Assembly: GCA_003353785.1 (NCBI GenBank)
Contig: PIVX01000001.1
Span: 62,001-126,000 of the forward strand
DNA from: Gammaproteobacteria bacterium
GTDB lineage: Bacteria; Pseudomonadota; Gammaproteobacteria; PIVX01
Reading direction: 5' to 3'
Length of the DNA stretch: 64,000 bases
Of the stretch, positions 8,274 to 16,749 are shown in pieces. Every line of letters starts with the position of its first letter. The first letter of the stretch is position 1. The notes under the pieces are model-generated. The model had not been told where the DNA came from. It did not search any database and saw only the letters and a program-made list of their open reading frames with translations. A program made the position numbers and the translations under genes.

Positions 8274-8768
8274 ATGATAGTTATTGGAAAAATAGGCGCC
8301 CCTCATGGGATTAAAGGTTCAGCTAATCTGATTTCTTATGCTGTTCCCTCAAAAAATATAAAACAATACAAAATTTTCATTAAGAATAACCTTAATTATA
8401 TTGAATTAAATTGTAAAATAACCGTTTTACATTCCAATAAGATCATAATTGATATAGAAGACTGTAAAGATAGAAACAAAATATCTGAATATACCAATAT
8501 CCTTTTGTACACTGATTTTAAATATTTTAATAAAGATTCCCCTGATGAATACTTCTGGGAAGAACTTATTGGTCTAAAAATATACGATACTAGTAATAAA
8601 GAACTTGGGGTCATTACTCAAATTATTGAAACAGGCTCTCATGATGTATTAGTTTTTAAAAAAAATGACACATACTTATTGCCATTTATTCAAGGAAAGT
8701 CGATTATAAAGATAGATTTATCTAAACAATCAATAATTATAGATAAAAATTATGTCGTTAAAAACTAA
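8274..8768 (+). CDS. rimM: Ribosome maturation factor RimM
   Basis: A 164-residue protein with the RimM N-terminal motif IGKIGAPHGIKG and the PRC-barrel C-terminal half (EELIGLKIYDTSNKELGVI ... HDVLVF ... LLPFI). RimM binds S19 and the 3' domain of 16S rRNA to help mature the 30S head. It overlaps the trmD start by 17 bases, indicating translational coupling. Confidence 0.95.
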   Translation: MIVIGKIGAPHGIKGSANLISYAVPSKNIKQYKIFIKNNLNYIELNCKITVLHSNKIIIDIEDCKDRNKISEYTNILLYTDFKYFNKDSPDEYFWEELIGLKIYDTSNKELGVITQIIETGSHDVLVFKKNDTYLLPFIQGKSIIKIDLSKQSIIIDKNYVVKN

Positions 8769-9474
8769 CATTGTAAAAATTAATTTTGGAATCGTTTGTG
8801 TATTTCCCGATATCATTGATGCCTTAAAATTTGGCATAATTGGCAAAGCCATTGATAACAAACATATTAACATCAATACCTACGATATTAAGAGCTTTAC
8901 TTCGTCACGTAAAGATAGAATAGATGATAAACCTTATGGAGGCGGCCCAGGGATGATTATTCGCTATGAACCATTACGCGATGCTATTCTTGCTGCAAAA
9001 GAAAAACTTGGAAATGACTCTCTAGTAATTTATCTATCTCCCCAAGGAAGATTATTTGAGCAAACCATGGTTAATAAGTTATCTAGTAATTACACTAATA
9101 TAATACTTATTTGTGGTAGATACGAAGGAATTGATGCTAGAATTATTGAAAATTTCGTTGATATAGAGCTATCCATTGGAAACTACGTTTTATCAGGTGG
9201 TGAATTTGCTGCTTTAGTAATTATAGATTCAGTGTCTAGACAATTAGATGGGGTTTTAGGTAATAAAGCATCTGCAATTTCTGATTCATTATATGATAAA
9301 TTACTTGAATATCCACAATATACCAGACCAGCAATAATAGATAATCATAAAGTTCCAAGTACTTTATTAAGCGGCGATCACAAATCTATTGATAAATGGA
9401 GAACCCAAAAATCACTAGAAATAACTAAAGACAAAAGACCAGAATTACTCCAAAAGAACAATTTGGACACATAA
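8752..9474 (+). CDS. trmD: tRNA (guanine(37)-N1)-methyltransferase
   Basis: A 240-residue SPOUT-class enzyme that methylates G37 of tRNAs using S-adenosylmethionine and so prevents frameshifting. Conserved segments are VFPDII, DDKPYGGGPGM, LICGRYEGIDAR, the knot motif SIGNYVLSGGE and, near the C-terminus, EYPQYTRP and SGDH. Length is normal. Its 5' end overlaps rimM and the rplS gene follows. Confidence 0.97.
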   Translation: MSLKTNIVKINFGIVCVFPDIIDALKFGIIGKAIDNKHININTYDIKSFTSSRKDRIDDKPYGGGPGMIIRYEPLRDAILAAKEKLGNDSLVIYLSPQGRLFEQTMVNKLSSNYTNIILICGRYEGIDARIIENFVDIELSIGNYVLSGGEFAALVIIDSVSRQLDGVLGNKASAISDSLYDKLLEYPQYTRPAIIDNHKVPSTLLSGDHKSIDKWRTQKSLEITKDKRPELLQKNNLDT

Positions 9475-9513
9475 AATAAAAAACCAATTGTAGCAAATCA
9501 AATCATTAAAGTA

Positions 9514-9542
9514 TTGGACTTTATATAAATTCATTGTATAAT
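9514..9542 (+). promoter_or_regulatory. Sigma-70-type promoter of rplS
   Basis: TTGGAC at 9514-9519 and a perfect TATAAT at 9537-9542 are separated by 17 bases, placing transcription start near 9549 and leaving a short leader before the rplS ATG at 9567. The boxes lie in the only gap of the rpsP-rplS group, so rplS seems to have its own promoter. Confidence 0.65.
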
Positions 9543-9566
9543 TGCTGTGTTTAAAAGGTGGGTTAA

Positions 9567-9944
9567 ATGTCAAACTTAGTACTTCAATTCGAAGCAGAGC
9601 AAACTAAAAATAAATCAATACCAGAATTTAATCCTGGCGACACCGTTATTGTTAATGTAAAAATAAAAGAAGGTGATAGAGAAAGACTGCAGGCATTTGA
9701 AGGTTTCGTCATTGCCAAAAAAAATAGAGGCTTAAATTCCGCATTCACAGTACGTAAAATATCCTATGGTGTTGGAGTAGAAAGAGTATTCCAAACATTC
9801 TCCCCTCTTGTTGACAGCATCAAAGTTAAAAAATCTGGAGATGTTAAAAGAGCAAAGTTATACTATCTAAGAGAAAGAGCTGGTAGAGCAGCTCGTATAA
9901 AAGAAAAATTACCTACAAAAAAGAAAGAAACAAAAGCTAAATAG
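9567..9944 (+). CDS. rplS: 50S ribosomal protein L19
   Basis: A 125-residue L19. The family motifs [31 protein letters not shown] and [15 protein letters not shown] are intact, with the usual lysine-rich tail. L19 sits at the 30S-50S interface. An AAGGTGGG ribosome site lies a few bases before the ATG. Confidence 0.98.
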   Translation: MSNLVLQFEAEQTKNKSIPEFNPGDTVIVNVKIKEGDRERLQAFEGFVIAKKNRGLNSAFTVRKISYGVGVERVFQTFSPLVDSIKVKKSGDVKRAKLYYLRERAGRAARIKEKLPTKKKETKAK

Positions 9945-9968
9945 TTTTTATACTAAATAACATATCAA

Positions 9969-10436
9969 ATGTCTAAATGGGCGTTTATCGATACTTTTTT
10001 TGGTATTTTGAGTGTCGAGTATTATAAAGATACCATATTGTCAACTAAGTGGGTTTTATCTAACAAAAATCCATGTAGGACAACTCACCCTGTAGTTTTA
10101 TCCCTAAAAAAAGAAATTAATAAATATTCACTTAAGCCTAATTATAAAATAAATTGTAAAACAAACATCGTGGGAACAACCTTTCAAAAAAATGTTTGGA
10201 AAAATTTATGTGATATCCCATCTGGTACGACCCTATCATATGGGGAACTAGCAACTATAATGAAAAGCTCACCAAGAGCAATTGGTCAGGCTTGTAAAAG
10301 AAATCCTCTTCCACTTATAGTCCCCTGCCACAGAGTTATAAGCAAAAATAATATTGGTGGATTTATGGGTACAAATGCTGGAAGAGCTATTGATATTAAA
10401 CTATCTTTATTAAATCACGAAACAGTTTTTATTTAA
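9969..10436 (+). CDS. ogt: Methylated-DNA--protein-cysteine methyltransferase
   Basis: A 155-residue DNA repair protein that takes the methyl group from O6-methylguanine (or O4-methylthymine) onto its own cysteine. The active-site PCHR is present with C120, and GTTLSYGELA and the arginine finger helix (SPRAIGQACKRNPLPLIVP) precede it. The N-terminal domain is short, as in Ogt/MGMT-type proteins without the Ada N-terminal domain. The next gene starts three bases after its stop. Confidence 0.93.
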   Translation: MSKWAFIDTFFGILSVEYYKDTILSTKWVLSNKNPCRTTHPVVLSLKKEINKYSLKPNYKINCKTNIVGTTFQKNVWKNLCDIPSGTTLSYGELATIMKSSPRAIGQACKRNPLPLIVPCHRVISKNNIGGFMGTNAGRAIDIKLSLLNHETVFI

Positions 10437-10439
10437 AAA

Positions 10440-11405
10440 ATGTCAAATTTATCCATGTACATATTATGCTCTTTAATTTGGGGTACAACGTGGTTAGCTG
10501 TCCATTATCAAGTAGGAAATATATTGCCAGCATGGTCTATTTGCTATAGGTTTTCATTAGCAGCAATTATAATGTTTATATACTGTTTGCTTAGTAAAAA
10601 AAATTTATTTTTTTCAAAATATCAGCATATATTTATAGCCATTCAAGGATTAAGCACACATTGTGCTAACTTTATGTTTTTTTATTATGGATCAATGTAC
10701 CTTATTAGCGGCCTTGTTGCAGTAGCCTCAGCGAGTATCATGCTTATGAATATTATCAACAGCAAATTAATATTAAACAAACCAATTATTTCTAAATCTA
10801 TATTGGGAGCATTTGTTGGCATAGCCGGTTTAATAACTGTATTTAGTGGAGAAATCATACGTATTGATTTACAAAATGAAGTTATGAGAACAAATTTGAT
10901 AGTAGGCTTTATTCTATGTACTATTGCCAGCTACTGCGCATCTTTTGGACAAGTGCTATCTATACGTAATAATAAAAACCTATCGGTTCCTATTCTCCAA
11001 GGAACAGCTTACTCAATGATGTACGGGGCTATTTTTTCTGCCTGCATAGCTATGAGTACAGGAACACCACCATCCCTAGAGATGTCATTTGAATATATTA
11101 CATCACTAATTTATTTAAGTACTATTGGATCAGTAATAACCTTCACTATGTATTTTAAATTACAGAATAATATCGGAGCAGTTAAATCTGGTTATGTTTT
11201 TGTGTTGGTACCATATACAGCTCTATTACTTTCTTGCTTAATAGAAGATTTTTCATTCCATAAATCCATTTACTCGGGAATGTTATTAATAATTATAGGT
11301 AATGTGATTGTATTAGGAGTACCAAGAAAAGTTAAAAGGCAGGTTTTGATACACCTCAAATTATGGAAACATACCATCTCTAAAGCTAGAACCAAACATA
11401 TATAA
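10440..11405 (+). CDS. EamA/DMT family transporter
   Basis: A 321-residue inner-membrane protein with about ten hydrophobic helices arranged as two EamA repeats. The start LCSLIWGTTWLAVHYQVG is typical of RhaT/EamA drug/metabolite transporters. The family exports or imports small metabolites such as amino acids and nucleotides; the substrate is not predictable. It lies three bases after ogt. The lysine/arginine-rich C-terminus would be cytoplasmic. Confidence 0.9.
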   Translation: MSNLSMYILCSLIWGTTWLAVHYQVGNILPAWSICYRFSLAAIIMFIYCLLSKKNLFFSKYQHIFIAIQGLSTHCANFMFFYYGSMYLISGLVAVASASIMLMNIINSKLILNKPIISKSILGAFVGIAGLITVFSGEIIRIDLQNEVMRTNLIVGFILCTIASYCASFGQVLSIRNNKNLSVPILQGTAYSMMYGAIFSACIAMSTGTPPSLEMSFEYITSLIYLSTIGSVITFTMYFKLQNNIGAVKSGYVFVLVPYTALLLSCLIEDFSFHKSIYSGMLLIIIGNVIVLGVPRKVKRQVLIHLKLWKHTISKARTKHI

Positions 11406-11462
11406 AGTTCCTTTAACCATTTTGCTAAAATTTTTATTTTTTATCAAGAAAATCATTGAATT

Positions 11463-12197
11463 TCAAACAGTAGTTTTAATGCCAAATACCAATATACTTC
11501 CAGTTGAGTAATTGAAAGATTTTTTATACCTAGTACGCTTACCTTGCATTTTTGAACCAGAATCTTTTGTAAAGTTATAAAACCTATTTTGAATTTCAAA
11601 AGTTAGACCTAACCATTTAATTGGGTAATAGTTAATCCCATAACTCAGAACTGTTACAAATCCAAATCTATACCATAATAACTGCCCCTCATTATTTGCT
11701 GTGTCCCCTTTAGCTAATCCCATCATCATTGTAGATATACCAACCCCAGATGATCCAGTAAGAGCAATATCTCCGACAGTTCCTAGATACAACGGAATTT
11801 TACCTCTAATAGATAGGTAAGTATCAAATCCTAGAATAGTAGGAAATTCTGTATCTTTATCATCAGGATCACTATTAGCAATATCCACTTTATTGAAAGA
11901 AAAATTCTGAAACCATGAAAAATTTAATTCATAGTTAATATATTTATCATAAATCGGCTTATCTAAAGTGATAGTAAATAATTTATCTTTTGCATTAATT
12001 GTAGTATTACCTACTCCAGTGACATCAAGTACCTTTTGATGAGGATATTGAGCATAAGAAATGGATAAAGATGGCATCTCAAAAGGATTGAGCCTATCTT
12101 TTATCAAATAATCATTATCACTAAACTCTGCAGCAGATATTTGCATACTGTATATTAATATAGACGTCATTATCATTAATCTAGAGAGTGTATTCAT
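11463..12197 (-). CDS. Predicted outer-membrane protein, unknown family
   Basis: A 244-residue protein with an N-terminal signal peptide ending near AAEF (about residue 23). The mature part alternates polar and hydrophobic residues with many aromatics (YINYELNFSWFQNF, WLGLTFEIQNRFYNF), as in a small beta barrel. I recognise no family. Its ATG overlaps the stop of a 59-codon open frame, suggesting that the pair is translated together. It begins a run of three minus-strand genes for predicted surface proteins. Confidence 0.6.
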   Translation of the reverse strand: MNTLSRLMIMTSILIYSMQISAAEFSDNDYLIKDRLNPFEMPSLSISYAQYPHQKVLDVTGVGNTTINAKDKLFTITLDKPIYDKYINYELNFSWFQNFSFNKVDIANSDPDDKDTEFPTILGFDTYLSIRGKIPLYLGTVGDIALTGSSGVGISTMMMGLAKGDTANNEGQLLWYRFGFVTVLSYGINYYPIKWLGLTFEIQNRFYNFTKDSGSKMQGKRTRYKKSFNYSTGSILVFGIKTTV

Positions 12198-12373
12198 GAA
12201 CCACCTCCAGCCGTTTCTATGGAATGTTTTTTCAAAAGCTTGACTAAACTCGCCATACTCTTATTTTGCGTACGCATTGCTTTATAGGACAAATCATCTG
12301 GAGAATCGGGAACCTTTGCGAAAGATTTTTTATAAATATAAAATTGATAGCTCTTTATACTTATCATAATCAT
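12194..12373 (-). CDS. Small hypothetical protein (59 residues), overlapping the next gene
   Basis: This short open frame runs from an ATG at 12373 to a TGA that overlaps the ATG of the outer-membrane gene (ATGA), the arrangement usual for coupled genes. The product has a basic, hydrophobic start (MIMISIKSYQFYIYKK) and a polar helix-like second half ending in TAGGGS. A second ATG is available two codons later. I recognise no family, and it may be only the 3' end of a decayed gene. Confidence 0.35.
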   Translation of the reverse strand: MIMISIKSYQFYIYKKSFAKVPDSPDDLSYKAMRTQNKSMASLVKLLKKHSIETAGGGS

Positions 12374-12523
12374 ATTACATACTTATTTTACTCCATAACA
12401 CGAGCATTTATTATGTAACTTAGTAAGCCTTTACGGAGTATTAATATGGAAACTATAATTTCATATTTTTATAGAATTTTTCCTATCTATAAATGAAATA
12501 ATAGTCTCCATTATATAATATAA

Positions 12524-13138
12524 TTATATTGAGTATGACAGACTAAAAATTGCTGGTACATCAAACCCAGGATTAGGTTTTATTAAATTTCCATTAGAAT
12601 AATGATGGAAATTTATAGCAAGCTCTACAGGATGCTTTTTACCTATTTTAATCCCTAAACCAATAATATCATTGAAAATAAATCTGCTACCTAAATGTCT
12701 ATTATCTAAATAATGTTTACTGAGAACAGTAGGTGCTCCAGCGCTGACATTCAAGTAAAGGCCAAAACTATTATTGTTGACTAGCCAGAATTTAAAATTT
12801 GGGTATATTCTGAATAAATATAGAGAATCATTGTTACATCCCCATGTGGCTATACCAGTTCCTAAATCTATAGAAAAGAATTTATTATATCTATACAATA
12901 ATCTTTCATAGCTTATCATAAAGCCTTTATTCGCTATTATTGTTCCAGTCCAGAATAGCTTTTTATCTAATAACCCTCGTACACTAACATCCCCTGGTTG
13001 TACTCCTATCTTAATTTTATGAGTCTTTTCCTTAACAGTAGAGTAGCTTGGTACAGATATTAACAGTGCTGCTATGCAGAAAGTTAAACTGGAAATTTTA
13101 AGTGTTTGAATTAGAAGTGTTTTTAAGTGGTTTTTCAT
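12524..13138 (-). CDS. PagL-like lipid A 3-O-deacylase
   Basis: A 204-residue protein with a signal peptide (to about residue 33) and a C-terminal region typical of PagL: HHYSNGN at 178-184 followed by PNPG. In PagL the His and Ser of H-x-S are catalytic; here they would be H179 and S181. PagL is an outer-membrane eight-stranded barrel that removes the 3-position acyl chain from lipid A and lowers its recognition by TLR4. The start at 13138 is preferred over an ATG 24 codons upstream because it puts the signal peptide at the N-terminus. A highly diverged homologue with another lipid substrate is possible. Confidence 0.7.
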   Translation of the reverse strand: MKNHLKTLLIQTLKISSLTFCIAALLISVPSYSTVKEKTHKIKIGVQPGDVSVRGLLDKKLFWTGTIIANKGFMISYERLLYRYNKFFSIDLGTGIATWGCNNDSLYLFRIYPNFKFWLVNNNSFGLYLNVSAGAPTVLSKHYLDNRHLGSRFIFNDIIGLGIKIGKKHPVELAINFHHYSNGNLIKPNPGFDVPAIFSLSYSI

Positions 13139-13431
13139 AGATAATCGCTCAAATGTTAGATGTTTGTTTATTAATTTATCTATTGTATCATATTTTACCC
13201 TAAAATGCACGTTTTTTATTCTTTCTTGTCAAAAAAAATCAATCAGTTAAGGTTAGAATGAAAATGACTTATTTTTAAATGAAGGAGCTGATTCTAAGCG
13301 AGACGCAAAGTTATGTTAGGAACAACATTAATATCTAGAGCTTATATTTTTTAGCGCATAAAGGTATTGAAGGCACTTCTATATGGTGTTCATTGGCGAA
13401 TAATAAAAGATTTTATCTACTGTAAAGATAG
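13139..13431. other. Gene-free stretch upstream of the PagL-like gene
   Basis: Between the PagL-like start and the hairpin at 13432 I find only short broken frames. A plus-strand piece of about 20 codons (from the ATG near 13279) might be decayed coding sequence, but it matches nothing I know. The stretch should contain the promoter of the PagL-like gene. The strong hairpin at its end has its T-run on the plus strand, so an unrecognised plus-strand transcript cannot be excluded. Confidence 0.3.
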
Positions 13432-13461
13432 AATTCCCTGAGGATAACTCAGGGAATTTTT
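13432..13461. terminator. Strong hairpin terminator downstream of the 13.5-14.2 kb gene
   Basis: A perfect 11-bp stem (AATTCCCTGAG at 13432-13442, CTCAGGGAATT at 13448-13458) with a five-base loop. A run of T follows on the plus strand and a weaker T-rich stretch follows on the minus strand, so it can serve the minus-strand gene ending at 13489 and any plus-strand transcript. Confidence 0.75.
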
Positions 13462-13488
13462 GAATAGTTCTATATAATTTATATTATC

Positions 13489-14232
13489 TTAAGCAATTAT
13501 ATATTTAATACCTAAGTTAGCTGAATTTGCCATAATATAGGATGAAGAATTACTAAAGCCTTGTTTCTTTGCACTTTTACCTGGTATTGCATAATCAATT
13601 GGCGCGATAAAAAGTAAACGATATTCAGCAGTTACACTAAAATTTTTGTCTATGTTATATGCACAACCAGCAATTCCCTGAAAAGAAACGGCCACTTTCA
13701 TCAAACTTTCCTTAGCCTTTATATCTCTAGAATTAATTTCATATTTGGTTTGTAACATACCAGCACCAACCCCAAGTCCAGCAAATGGTGCAAAACCATT
13801 GATTGGGCTAAGCTCATAATAAGCATTTATTCCAGCATTAGTTATACTATATGACTGTGACTTTTTATCACTTGCTGTTAAAGTGCTTACTACCTTCTTA
13901 CTTTTTATGTTTTTTATAGTTGCAGATACTTTCTTAGTTTCTGAGATCAAATGACTCACATCTAATTCTACTCTAAAGTTAGTACAGAAATACATACCAA
14001 AAGCAGCACCAAAATTAAACCCACCTTTTGGTTCTATAACAAAACTTCTGGTAATTTGATCTGCTGTAGTTAAATTTTTAACACTTTTTGTCTGAGAGCT
14101 ATCTAATTTATTCAAAAAGCTATATCCCCCACGAGCCGAAATATAAAACTCATCTGACGCAAATGATAATGATGAACAGATTAGCAAACTAATAAACGTT
14201 ACTAACTTAATCGAGGTTACTTTATTTAACAT
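13489..14232 (-). CDS. Outer-membrane beta-barrel protein (OmpA/surface-antigen-like)
   Basis: A 247-residue protein with a clear signal peptide (cleavage near SFASDE, about residue 26). The mature part has the pattern of an eight-stranded porin-like barrel of the OMP_b-brl type: YISARGGYSF, FGAAFGMYFCTNFRVELDVS, PFAGLGVGAGML, FSVTAEYRLLFI and a C-terminal LGIKYIIA strand. Similar barrels act as surface antigens in intracellular bacteria. The function cannot be told. A terminator hairpin follows the stop. Confidence 0.7.
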   Translation of the reverse strand: MLNKVTSIKLVTFISLLICSSLSFASDEFYISARGGYSFLNKLDSSQTKSVKNLTTADQITRSFVIEPKGGFNFGAAFGMYFCTNFRVELDVSHLISETKKVSATIKNIKSKKVVSTLTASDKKSQSYSITNAGINAYYELSPINGFAPFAGLGVGAGMLQTKYEINSRDIKAKESLMKVAVSFQGIAGCAYNIDKNFSVTAEYRLLFIAPIDYAIPGKSAKKQGFSNSSSYIMANSANLGIKYIIA

Positions 14233-14530
14233 TGATAATTTCTCCTATAAATTTCAAAAAATATTTAATAATACTTAAATTATTCCTTTAATTTATGGTG
14301 AAATCCTTGACAATTAAGTTCTATAAGCCATCAATTATAATCATAACTTCTCATTTTGTCTACATTTAATGTTTATATTTTTTTAAAGTTATCTTTATAA
14401 TCATTTGTTTTATATTTAGCCATAATTATAAAACAAAATACATGAAGTGCAATAAGCCACATATTTTTGCTCTACTAAGACAAAACTCTTTATCATTCTC
14501 GACATGGTTAAAAATAGTTTATATATAAAA
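14233..14530. other. Non-coding AT-rich stretch
   Basis: No credible gene. It holds the upstream region of the 13.5-14.2 kb gene and runs into the IS91-type remnant. The short minus-strand open frame at 14416-14613 overlaps the remnant and has no family features. Confidence 0.4.
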
Positions 14531-15046
14531 AATAAGAGCCATATGCATATCTCTACTACACTCGGTGAATTATCTCTTGCCACACTAAATGGAAAAAGAT
14601 TTTCTTCTATCAAGAAACATTAATGAAAATATGGAGACACAAAATTATCATATTATATTAGAGAACAATATAAATCTTCATCTTTAGTCATTCCTGATGA
14701 GTTACAAAAATAGTTTCATCATACTTTTATTTTTAATGACTCCCTCAATAAGTATTATCAAATATACTGGCATGCTCATTGTGTTAAACAAACCAATGAT
14801 CAAAAACAAAATGTAGAGTACCTAGGAAAATATATTAAAAGACCATCTATCGCTGAATCCAGACTTATATATTACGATGGTAGTAATATTATATTCGAAT
14901 ATCTCGATCACAAAACTGACACTATGAGAGATAAAATAATGCCCGTGCAAGATTTTATTAAAAGATTAATCCGACATATACCAGATGTTGGAGTTAAAAC
15001 GATTATTAACATTTATATTATTTACTTTATTTGTTTTCCGTTATAG
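14531..15046 (+). pseudogene. IS91-family transposase, C-terminal half, degraded
   Basis: Read over several stops and frame changes, this stretch encodes the second half of an IS91/Y2-type (HUH) transposase: SHMHISTTLGELSL, which carries the H-x-H pair, then REQYKSSSLVIPDELQK, IYWHAHCVKQ, VEYLGKYIKRPSIAESRL, the YDG and FEYLDHKT segments and FIKRLIRHIPD. Several stops show it is dead. The matching N-terminal half lies 1.5 kb downstream on the same strand, in swapped order. Confidence 0.82.
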
Positions 15047-15050
15047 AAAA

Positions 15051-15086
15051 AAATACGGGACGACGAAAAAATTGTCCCGTATTTTT
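15051..15086. terminator. Hairpin terminator next to the 15.1 kb gene
   Basis: AAATACGGGAC at 15051-15061 pairs with GTCCCGTATTT at 15074-15084, with a 12-base A-rich loop and T-runs on both strands. It lies just after the stop of the minus-strand gene at 15107 and would end its transcript. Confidence 0.75.
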
Positions 15087-15106
15087 AGGAAGTTAAATGT
15101 CTATGT

Positions 15107-15667
15107 CTATAGTATTATACAATCTTTGAAAAAACCTCCACTTGAATTATTATTCAGTTGATTTTGATTTCTCTGAATCTGTTCAAGTAAAATATTTCTT
15201 TCATTTTCAGATATATTTTTATATTTAGTATCTACTAATTCCTCGATTACACTATCAATATCCAGACTTGTTTCGATAATTTGCGGTCCATTAGTAAATA
15301 CCCCAGTTGGTCTAGTATTGTTTTGAAAAATAAATATCGCATTCGTTAAAGATGAGTTCAGGTTCTGTAATCTAATTCTCCCAGTCTTACTACCAAAAAC
15401 TATAATAGTATATTTAGCAAATACTACTTGTTCTTTTTCATTGTCTGCTTCTCTAGTAACAAAACCGATACCATTTGGACGTAAGGCTTGAAAACTTTCT
15501 TCAATAGTCTGATTATTGCTTAGTGATATCCTCCATTTATCTTGTAGAAGCTCAGTTGTACCGGGAGAACTAGTAAAAATGTCAATCTCAATATATCGTC
15601 CTGCTTGAGCAGTAAAAATCGAAGCAACTAAACTCATTAATATGGTAAATGATAATTTATTTTTCAT
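15107..15667 (-). CDS. Exported protein of unknown function with a C-terminal CaaX-like box
   Basis: A 186-residue protein with a classic Sec signal peptide (MKNKLSFTILMSL ... AQAG, cleavage near residue 22). The mature part has mixed strands to about residue 130 and then an acidic, Asn/Gln-rich helical tail. The last four residues are CIIL, which matches a eukaryotic CaaX prenylation box of the geranylgeranyl type; the DNA reads TGT ATA ATA CTA TAG. I recognise no family. A ribosome site and spacing support the start, and a terminator follows. It lies between the two halves of the broken IS91-type transposase, so it belongs to an accessory region. Confidence 0.65.
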   Translation of the reverse strand: MKNKLSFTILMSLVASIFTAQAGRYIEIDIFTSSPGTTELLQDKWRISLSNNQTIEESFQALRPNGIGFVTREADNEKEQVVFAKYTIIVFGSKTGRIRLQNLNSSLTNAIFIFQNNTRPTGVFTNGPQIIETSLDIDSVIEELVDTKYKNISENERNILLEQIQRNQNQLNNNSSGGFFKDCIIL

Positions 15668-16048
15668 CTTATTCTCCTGAATTTTATTATAAAAAAGAAT
15701 TCTAATACTAACATAGAAATTCTATTAGATAAAACTGATATAATTAAATTTCTCTGCAGTTTTTTTTACGCTTTCTCATAATTTTGTCATCTAGATCCTG
15801 CTCACATTATAAGTTCAGTTACACTGGGTATATTACTGAACTTATCCAACGCCCTTTCCTAAGAGTCTCATGATCATACTTAATCCATGCAGATTAGATC
15901 TAGGGGGTTAAATAATTTACTTTATTTTTTCTAAAGCCAACTGCGTTGGCGACTTGGTATCTTTGCAACATTTAATGTCTAAACAAAGTATAATTTATCT
16001 TCCAGATAATACAATATTCTTTCATAATGGTAGTATTATGCTTATTTT
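15668..16048. other. Gene-free stretch with a short palindrome
   Basis: About 380 bases without a credible gene, containing the promoter region of the 15.1 kb gene. A short perfect inverted repeat GCCAAC-TGC-GTTGGC lies at 15936-15950, about 100 bases before the IS91-type N-terminal remnant. It could be a relic of the element end or a weak terminator. Confidence 0.35.
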
Positions 16049-16500
16049 GTGGAACATACAGATACAATTAAACAGATTTTCACAGAAAATGGTGCTTGGT
16101 GGGTTTTTCAACAAAAACATGACTTACGAGAAGCTATTCCACTTGCTGTGGTCAAATTATTAAGCTGTAAGAACATTGTCCCTGGATTTTATTTATATAA
16201 ATGCTCTAATAAAAAATGTACTCATATCAAACCAGTCTTTTTTACCTGCAAATCTAAAGCCTGTTCTTCATGTGGCAAAATGGCTGCTACCATCTGGTTC
16301 CACAAACAAAAAAATATTTTATCTAATACGAAATGGCAACACATTACTTTTACCATACTAATGTATTTTGGGATTTTTGCTAAACTACTAGATACTTGCT
16401 TAATACTATTGGTAAATTAGCCACTGAATACGTGCAGTTAATAGCAAAATCTAAGAAACCCACTCCAGGAATTTTTATTGATATCAAATATGTATTTTGA
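16049..16500 (+). pseudogene. IS91-family transposase, N-terminal half, degraded
   Basis: From a GTG at 16049 this encodes the N-terminal half of an IS91-type transposase with its zinc-binding domain: FYLYKCSNKKCTH, FTCKSKACSSCGKMAA and WQHITFTI. The frame breaks near 16370 and continues in another frame (RYLLNTIGKLATEY ... PTPGIFIDIKYVF) to TGA at 16498-16500. That end corresponds to the point just before the HUH motif, where the other remnant at 14531 begins. So the two halves are complementary but in reversed order. Confidence 0.82.
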
Positions 16501-16749
16501 AATTCCTAAATATTAAAAAATTAATCACAAAAAAACAGTTCAGATAGAGTAAATGATAATTAAAGAAGAAAATCTGAGGGTTATTAAATATTACAATATA
16601 AATATATCAAGTCATACAGTAAACATATCACATATATTAATTACAAACCTATATCAACATTTTACAATGGAGCTGAAAAACAAGGATAACATTAGTGATT
16701 AATAAACATAAGTTAATTTTTATTAACATATTAAACATAAAGCATAGCA

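Noticed and set aside
14416..14613. Minus-strand 65-codon frame
   Set aside because: It overlaps the start of the IS91-type remnant on the other strand and has no start signal or known domain.
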